A DNA stretch of 64,000 bases, from the NCBI RefSeq assembly GCF_900156305.1, contig NZ_FTPL01000001.1:744001-808000 (forward strand), read 5' to 3'. Shown piece by piece: positions 59,253 through 64,000 of this stretch (within the stretch, counting starts at the first letter, position 1; each line of letters opens with the position of its first letter). This DNA is from Edaphobacillus lindanitolerans (GTDB taxonomy: Bacteria > Bacillota > Bacilli > Bacillales_A > Planococcaceae). The position numbers and the translations under genes are program-made. Below the pieces are notes generated by a model, which did not search any database, had not been told where the DNA came from, and saw only the letters and a list, made by a program, of their open reading frames with translations.

Positions 59253-61295
59253 ATGAACCCAACTAACACCAAAACCGACATTGCCGACAACTTCCATGGC
59301 ACGACTGTTCTGGACCCGTACCGCTGGCTGGAGGATCCGGAAAGCCCTAAGACGAAACAATGGGCGGATCGGCAAAACAGCGTCACGCGAAAGTATTTCG
59401 ACGCCCTGCCCGCCCGCTCCGTTTTCAAGGACCGCCTCACCGAAAAACGCAATCATCCTGTTTGCGGCTTGCCTGAAAAAGAGGGCGACCACTATTACTT
59501 CCACATGAATAGCGGGCTGCAGAACCAGCCGGTCTTCTGCCGGATGAAGCATCTGGGCGATCCGGTGCCGGAAGTCGTCATCGACCCGAACTCCCTTAAC
59601 CCGGACGGCACGACGGCGATCACCGCCACTTCGTTCAGCCATGACGGGAAGCTGCTCGCCTATGCGCTTTCCGAAAACGGATCCGACTGGTGCACGTTGA
59701 AAATCCGCAATCTGGAAACCGGAAAAGACCTCCCTGATGAAATCCGTTGGTGCAAGTTCACCGATATTACCTGGACGGGCGATGATAAAGGGTTTTATTA
59801 CAGCCGCTATCCGCAGCCCGGAACTGTGGCCCCGGAGGACGAGGGCAATTACAACAAACTCTATCTGCACCAACTCGGAAAGAACCAGCAAGACGACGAA
59901 CTGATCCATGAGCGCCCAGGCGACAAGGAACTGAGCTTTGGCACCACGCTCACCGACGACCGCCGCTGGCTGATCCTCGCCACCTGGAAAGGGACCGAGA
60001 ACAAAAGCCGGCTCTATTTCCGCCCGGCGGATGATAACGGCGAATTCAAGCCGCTCGCTGCAGAAGGCGACGCCTATTACTCTTACATCGGCAACAAAGA
60101 CAACCTTTTCTACCTGTACACGAACAGCGAAGCGCCGAACGGGAGAATCATCGCAGTCGACCTGAACTCACCGGACCGCTCCAACTGGCTGGACATTCTG
60201 CCCGAACGCGAAGAAGTCCTTTATTACCCGAAACTGGCGGATGACCGTCTGGCCGTTGCCTACTTGAAGGACGCCTGGCACCACCTGGAAATCCACAAAC
60301 TGGACGGCAAACAAGAAGCAGGACCTTCGCTTCCTGAAATGATCACTGTCCAGGGGCTTTCCTTCGATAAGAAAAGCCGTAAGCTGTTCATTTCCTATAC
60401 GTCCTTCCTGACACCGCTGACCGTTGTCCGCTGGTCTCTGGATGAACGAAAAATGGACAGCGTGTTCACTGCAGAGGGAGGTCTGGATCCGGGCCGGTAT
60501 GAAACGGTCCAAGTTTTTTATCCCTCAAAAGACGGCACGAAGGTTCCTATGTTCCTCACACGCAGAAAAGGAGTGGCAGCGGAAGGGACGAACCCTGTTC
60601 TTTTATACGGATACGGCGGGTTCAACATCAGCATGACTCCATCCTACTCGGCGTCGAACGCTCTCTTTATCGAGGACGGCGGCATCTACGCCGTCGCCAA
60701 CCTGCGGGGCGGCGGAGAATTTGGAGAGGCTTGGCATCAGGCGGGGACGTTCGGCAACAAGCAACGGGTTTTTGACGACTTCATCTCGGCAGGCGAATGG
60801 CTCGTCGACAACAATTGGACACAGCCCGAAAAGCTCGCCATCATGGGCGGCAGCAACGGAGGCCTGCTCGTCTCCGCCTGCCTCAACCAGCGCCCGGATT
60901 TGTTCGGTGCGGTCATCTGCCAGGTTCCGGTGACGGACATGCTGCGCTATCAGCTGTTCACCGTCGGCCGGTTCTGGACCTCCGAATTCGGTTCGGTGGA
61001 TGACGGCGAGGAAGCGTTCAAAACGCTTTTTGCCTACTCCCCGCTTCACAACGTGCGTGAGCGCGAACACCCGGCCACCCTCATTACGACTGCGGACACC
61101 GACGACCGGGTCGTCCCGGCACATGCGATGAAGTACGCCGCCACCCTACAGGACGCACAACGCGGAGACAAGCCGGTTCTGCTCCGCATCGAGAAAGACG
61201 CCGGTCACGGGCTCGGCAAACCGACATCGAAACTGATCGAAGAACATGCCGATATCTACTCATTCCTTTATGAACAACTGGGTGTCATGAATTAA
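59253..61295 (+). CDS. Prolyl oligopeptidase family serine peptidase (S9A)
   Basis: A 680-residue S9A peptidase with the usual order: N-terminal DPYRWLEDPESP, seven-bladed propeller (about residues 70-430), then an alpha/beta hydrolase domain. The nucleophile is Ser534 in GGSNGG, Asp is in TADTDDRV (617 or 618) and the His is His652 in DAGHGLG. No signal peptide, so it is cytoplasmic and would cut short proline-containing peptides. The start is ATG 59253, spaced 6 nt from AGGAGG. It lies next to a peptide ABC importer on the other strand. Confidence 0.93.
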   Translation: MNPTNTKTDIADNFHGTTVLDPYRWLEDPESPKTKQWADRQNSVTRKYFDALPARSVFKDRLTEKRNHPVCGLPEKEGDHYYFHMNSGLQNQPVFCRMKHLGDPVPEVVIDPNSLNPDGTTAITATSFSHDGKLLAYALSENGSDWCTLKIRNLETGKDLPDEIRWCKFTDITWTGDDKGFYYSRYPQPGTVAPEDEGNYNKLYLHQLGKNQQDDELIHERPGDKELSFGTTLTDDRRWLILATWKGTENKSRLYFRPADDNGEFKPLAAEGDAYYSYIGNKDNLFYLYTNSEAPNGRIIAVDLNSPDRSNWLDILPEREEVLYYPKLADDRLAVAYLKDAWHHLEIHKLDGKQEAGPSLPEMITVQGLSFDKKSRKLFISYTSFLTPLTVVRWSLDERKMDSVFTAEGGLDPGRYETVQVFYPSKDGTKVPMFLTRRKGVAAEGTNPVLLYGYGGFNISMTPSYSASNALFIEDGGIYAVANLRGGGEFGEAWHQAGTFGNKQRVFDDFISAGEWLVDNNWTQPEKLAIMGGSNGGLLVSACLNQRPDLFGAVICQVPVTDMLRYQLFTVGRFWTSEFGSVDDGEEAFKTLFAYSPLHNVREREHPATLITTADTDDRVVPAHAMKYAATLQDAQRGDKPVLLRIEKDAGHGLGKPTSKLIEEHADIYSFLYEQLGVMN

Positions 61296-61296
61296 C

Positions 61297-61338
61297 GAAA
61301 AACCGCTCCCCGCGCTGAAAGCGGGAAGCGGTTTTTTC
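61297..61338. terminator. Bidirectional terminator
   Basis: AAAACCGCT-CCGC and GCGG-AGCGGTTTT stem with T-runs on both sides, shared by the prolyl oligopeptidase and the peptide importer operon. Confidence 0.88.
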
Positions 61339-61342
61339 GTGA

Positions 61343-62260
61343 TCAGTCATCGATTTTCGGGTCGAATGCATCCCGCAGCCCATCTCCGACAAAGTTGAAG
61401 GCGAGGACGGTGGTGAGGATCATGAGTCCCGGGAACAACGGGTACCACCACGCACCGAGCATGATCTGCGGATTCTGTGCACTTTGCAGCATATTTCCCC
61501 AGCTCGGTGTCGGCGGCTGGATGCCAAGCCCCAGATAGCTGAGCGCGGCTTCTCCGAGAATGACACCGCCGACGCCGAGCGTCGCCGATACGATGATCGG
61601 TCCGAGTGCGTTTGGCAGGATATGAGAGAAAATGATTCGGCCGTTCCGGATTCCGAGTGTTCTCGCAGCCAGGACGAACTCGGATTTCCGGAGAGACAGG
61701 AACTCTCCGCGTACGAGACGGGCCGTCCCGGTCCAGCCGAAAATGGCGAAAATGCCGATGAGAGTCATGATGCTCGGCTCAAAAATCGTCACGAGTGTGA
61801 TGAGCAGGAACAGCGACGGGAACGAGATGACCGCGTCCACGAACCTCATCAGCACGGCATCCAGCTTGCCTCCGTAGTAGCCTGCGACCGCGCCGACCAC
61901 CGTGCCGATGAAGATTGACCCGGCCACTGAAGCAAAGCCGACGAGCAGCGAAATCCTGGCGCCGAACAGCAGCCGGCTCAGCGTATCGCGACCCAGGTTG
62001 TCGGCGCCGAGCGGGTAATCTTTTCCGGGCGGTGCCAGCTTGTCGAGCAATACTTGCTGGCTCGGATCTTTCGGTGCAAGCCACGGGGCAAAGATCGCTG
62101 CACCGATGATCAGGAACAGCAGGACTGCCCCGGCCACCGCAAGTTTGTTTTTCATGTATTTGCGTAGCATCAGTTTCCAGATCGGCTCATGGGTTGAGAC
62201 TGCCGGTTCTTCCGGAAGGGCCGGCCGGCCGGTCAGTCTCGGTTCTTCTGTCAAGGTCAC
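61343..62260 (-). CDS. Peptide ABC transporter permease, DppC/OppC type
   Basis: A 305-residue permease. The OppC-type N-terminal domain (one helix, then [10 protein letters not shown]... and [11 protein letters not shown]-like [23 protein letters not shown]) leads into five helices with the EAA loop [49 protein letters not shown] is diagnostic. The GTG start at 62260 is spaced 8 nt from AAGGAGG; a TTG two codons earlier is too close. Works with the DppB-like gene 22 bp upstream. Confidence 0.93.
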   Translation of the reverse strand: MTLTEEPRLTGRPALPEEPAVSTHEPIWKLMLRKYMKNKLAVAGAVLLFLIIGAAIFAPWLAPKDPSQQVLLDKLAPPGKDYPLGADNLGRDTLSRLLFGARISLLVGFASVAGSIFIGTVVGAVAGYYGGKLDAVLMRFVDAVISFPSLFLLITLVTIFEPSIMTLIGIFAIFGWTGTARLVRGEFLSLRKSEFVLAARTLGIRNGRIIFSHILPNALGPIIVSATLGVGGVILGEAALSYLGLGIQPPTPSWGNMLQSAQNPQIMLGAWWYPLFPGLMILTTVLAFNFVGDGLRDAFDPKIDD

Positions 62261-62282
62261 CGTCAAGCCCTCCTTTCATAGG

Positions 62283-63233
62283 TCAATATTCAATCCTCGG
62301 GTCAAAGACGGCATAAAGGATATCCGCCAGCAGATTGCCGATCACAACGAGCGCTGACGCAATGACGACCACGGCCATGATGACCGGATAATCCCGCTGG
62401 AACGCGGCGTCCATGAACAGCAGGCCAATACCCGGCCAGGCAAACACGCTCTCGATGATGACCGAACCGCCGATGAATGATGGCAGCATGAGCCCGAAGA
62501 TTGTGATGATCGGAATCAAGGCATTTCGGAGACCGTGTCTGAAGATGACCGTCCGCTTGCGGAAACCATTCGCCTTTGCCGTCCGGATATAGTCCTGGCG
62601 CAAAACGTCCAGCATGCTGGAGCGGGAATACCGGGTCAGCCCCGCCATGTCTGCCGTCGCCAGCACGAATGCCGGCAGGATCAAATGGTGGAGGCGGTCC
62701 CAGATGCTGAACGGCTCGCCGATGTTGGCCACTCCTCCGATCGGGAACCAGCCGAGATGCACCGACAGCACCATGATGAGCATCAGGCCGATCCAGAAAC
62801 TTGGAGTAGCGATCCCGAGAAACGAAATGAAGGTGATGGCGTAGTCAGTTTTTGAATTCCGCCTTGTCGCGGAATAAACCCCAAGCGGAATCGAAATCAG
62901 GAACGCGATAATCGTTGAAACCAGCATCAACAATAACGTATTCGGAAGCCTTGCAAGAATCAGGTCCTTTACCGGAACCCCTTGCCGGATGAGCGACTCC
63001 CCGAAGTTGCCCTGAACCATGTTTCCGAGCCACCGGCCGTATTGGATGACGACATTGTCGTTCAGGCCATAGGACTCCTTGTACGCCGCCAGATTTTCCT
63101 GTTTGATCATCGGATCCATCATCAGCGCCGTCGGGTCGCCGGGTGCCATTCTCATCATGGCGAAAGAAATGATGGTAATGATAAAGAGCAGCGGAATCGC
63201 CATAAGCGATCTCCTGATGATATAAGCTGACAT
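62283..63233 (-). CDS. Peptide ABC transporter permease, DppB/OppB type
   Basis: A 316-residue permease with six helices. IIRRSLMAIPLLFIITIISF and MAPGDP at the N-terminus, then RYSRSSMLDVLRQDYIRTAKANG (EAA loop) and FAWPGIGLLFMDAAFQRDYP near the C-terminus are typical for DppB. AAAGGAG precedes the ATG. Second gene of the visible operon, following the binding-protein gene. Confidence 0.93.
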   Translation of the reverse strand: MSAYIIRRSLMAIPLLFIITIISFAMMRMAPGDPTALMMDPMIKQENLAAYKESYGLNDNVVIQYGRWLGNMVQGNFGESLIRQGVPVKDLILARLPNTLLLMLVSTIIAFLISIPLGVYSATRRNSKTDYAITFISFLGIATPSFWIGLMLIMVLSVHLGWFPIGGVANIGEPFSIWDRLHHLILPAFVLATADMAGLTRYSRSSMLDVLRQDYIRTAKANGFRKRTVIFRHGLRNALIPIITIFGLMLPSFIGGSVIIESVFAWPGIGLLFMDAAFQRDYPVIMAVVVIASALVVIGNLLADILYAVFDPRIEY

Positions 63234-63267
63234 TTGCCGTTCCGCTCCTTTCCTTTCAGGTTGGCAA

Positions 63268-63309
63268 CGGCCTTCCCCGTCACCGCCATGTCAGCGGAAG
63301 AGAAGGCCG
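63268..63309 (-). other. Intercistronic hairpin after the peptide-binding protein gene
   Basis: CGGCCTTC (63268-63275) and GAAGGCCG (63302-63309) pair. There is no T-run. It lies between the binding-protein and permease genes, where such stems commonly protect the upstream message. Confidence 0.5.
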
Positions 63310-63347
63310 GCCATCCCATGTTCGAGTTCATCCGTCATCAGGACCGG

Positions 63348-64000
63348 TCAGTCGATGTACCATTCGTGGAGCTTGTAATACGTGTTGGCGGAACTGTATT
63401 CCGGTCCATGAAGATTCGGAGATTTCGCCAAATATCCCTCAACATAATAAATGAATGTATTCGGCTGATCTTCCGCAACGATGGCGTCCGCCTCGGCGAT
63501 CACGCGCTTGCGCTCTTCCAGATCGGAAATCTGCGTGTTTTGAGACAGCAGCTCATCGACTTTCGGGTTGGAGTAGCCGTTGTAGTTCAGGCCGTTCTCG
63601 ATTTCCGAAGTATGCCAGAACCAGGTCGGATCGGGGTCGCTTCCGATCGACCAGCCGGCGACCATTGCATCGAAGTTCCAGTTCGGCGGGCTTGTCTGCT
63701 CGACGTACGCGCTCCACTCGAGAAGCTCGATCGATGTCTTGATGCCGATCTCGCTCCATTGCTGCTGGGCCACTTCAGCGATCTGCTGGCGGATTTCATT
63801 CGCCGAAGTCGTCTTCAGGACGAACTCGAACTTTTTGCCGTCTTTCTGGAGAATCCCGTCCGGACCCGGCTCCCAGCCTGCCTCTTTTAGCATCTGTTTC
63901 GCTTTTTCAGGGTCGTAGTCAAACGCCGGCATATCGGGGTTGAATGCCCAGTTGGCCGGACTTCCCGGGCCGTTGGCGACAGTTCCCGCCCCGCCGAGGA
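63348..64000 (-). CDS. Peptide ABC transporter substrate-binding protein, C-terminal part (partial)
   Basis: The C-terminal ~217 residues of a family-5 (DppA/OppA) solute-binding protein; the frame is open to the right edge. YDPEKAKQMLKEAGW is the conserved helix, EIAEVAQQQWSEIGIKTSI-like IAEVAQQQWSEIGIKTSIEL follows, and the end (KRVIAEADAIVAEDQPNTFIYY) matches the family's last helix and strand. The N-terminus with lipobox is outside the window. It is upstream of and in operon with the two permeases. Confidence 0.92.
   Translation of the reverse strand, partial: LGGAGTVANGPGSPANWAFNPDMPAFDYDPEKAKQMLKEAGWEPGPDGILQKDGKKFEFVLKTTSANEIRQQIAEVAQQQWSEIGIKTSIELLEWSAYVEQTSPPNWNFDAMVAGWSIGSDPDPTWFWHTSEIENGLNYNGYSNPKVDELLSQNTQISDLEERKRVIAEADAIVAEDQPNTFIYYVEGYLAKSPNLHGPEYSSANTYYKLHEWYID

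Overview
The window (64 kb, GC-rich apart from one AT-rich patch) reads as chromosome from a Gram-positive Bacillales bacterium. Evidence: strong AGGAGG-type ribosome binding sites, frequent TTG/GTG starts, SigA-type promoters with 17-nt spacers, Fur and CcpA-like sites, and Bacillus-type gene sets: 5-oxoprolinase pxpBCA with a YcsG-like transporter, the coproporphyrin-route enzyme CgoX, YkvI, DUF4385, DUF3231, a YusV-like siderophore importer, and a YwrA/B/C/D-like group. A Planococcaceae member is my best guess, by inference only. I saw no tRNA, rRNA, insertion sequence, prophage or CRISPR array.

Layout. 1-8.1 kb: divergent tripartite tricarboxylate transporter locus; tctB-tctA run on into two half-size chromate-type transporters, an Lrp/AsnC regulator and a gamma-glutamyltransferase-family enzyme, and two tandem TctC lipoproteins face the other way. 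8.2-12.8 kb: a DUF1646-like membrane protein, an RsgA GTPase behind a leader-peptide attenuator, and three related secreted coiled-coil proteins. 12.9-16.9 kb: 5-oxoproline catabolism (pxpB-pxpC-pxpA) with an Nramp-like transporter. 17.1-24.6 kb: a DAO-family flavoenzyme, MarR-MMPL exporter pair, DUF3231 protein, and an ABC exporter with a DUF4385 gene. 24.8-32.9 kb: PH-domain protein, RlmA-type methyltransferase, polar amino-acid ABC importer, an MFS/ornithine-cyclodeaminase operon controlled by a divergent HTH-cupin regulator, and an acetamidase/formamidase.

33-38.4 kb: a large pRiA4b-ORF3-domain protein, an AT-rich patch with a secreted protein plus small membrane protein, a PfkB sugar kinase and cgoX. 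38.6-40.5 kb: guanine-class purine riboswitch controlling a permease and phosphoribosyltransferase. 40.5-47 kb: nagA translationally coupled to an AlkA-type glycosylase, then a RpiR-regulated unit with a GNAT enzyme, an N-succinylamino-acid-racemase-like enolase and a YkvI transporter. 47.3-52.4 kb: a ferredoxin-NADP reductase divergent from a complete siderophore ABC importer, separated by two overlapping Fur boxes. 52.4-64 kb: YciI-like protein, malic enzyme, ribokinase/reductase/nucleoside hydrolase operon, orphan YezG-like immunity protein, acyl-CoA ligase, prolyl oligopeptidase and a peptide ABC importer that runs off the right edge.

Most unusual items: four intergenic clusters of degenerate tandem repeats with a strict 21-nt period; the rsgA leader, whose peptide, antiterminator and terminator fit a ribosome-mediated attenuator; the three-gene family of exported coiled-coil proteins with a shared N-terminal motif; the fused TTT/chromate-transporter/GGT operon; and an unexplained inverted-repeat region with a perfect cre site near 47.1 kb.
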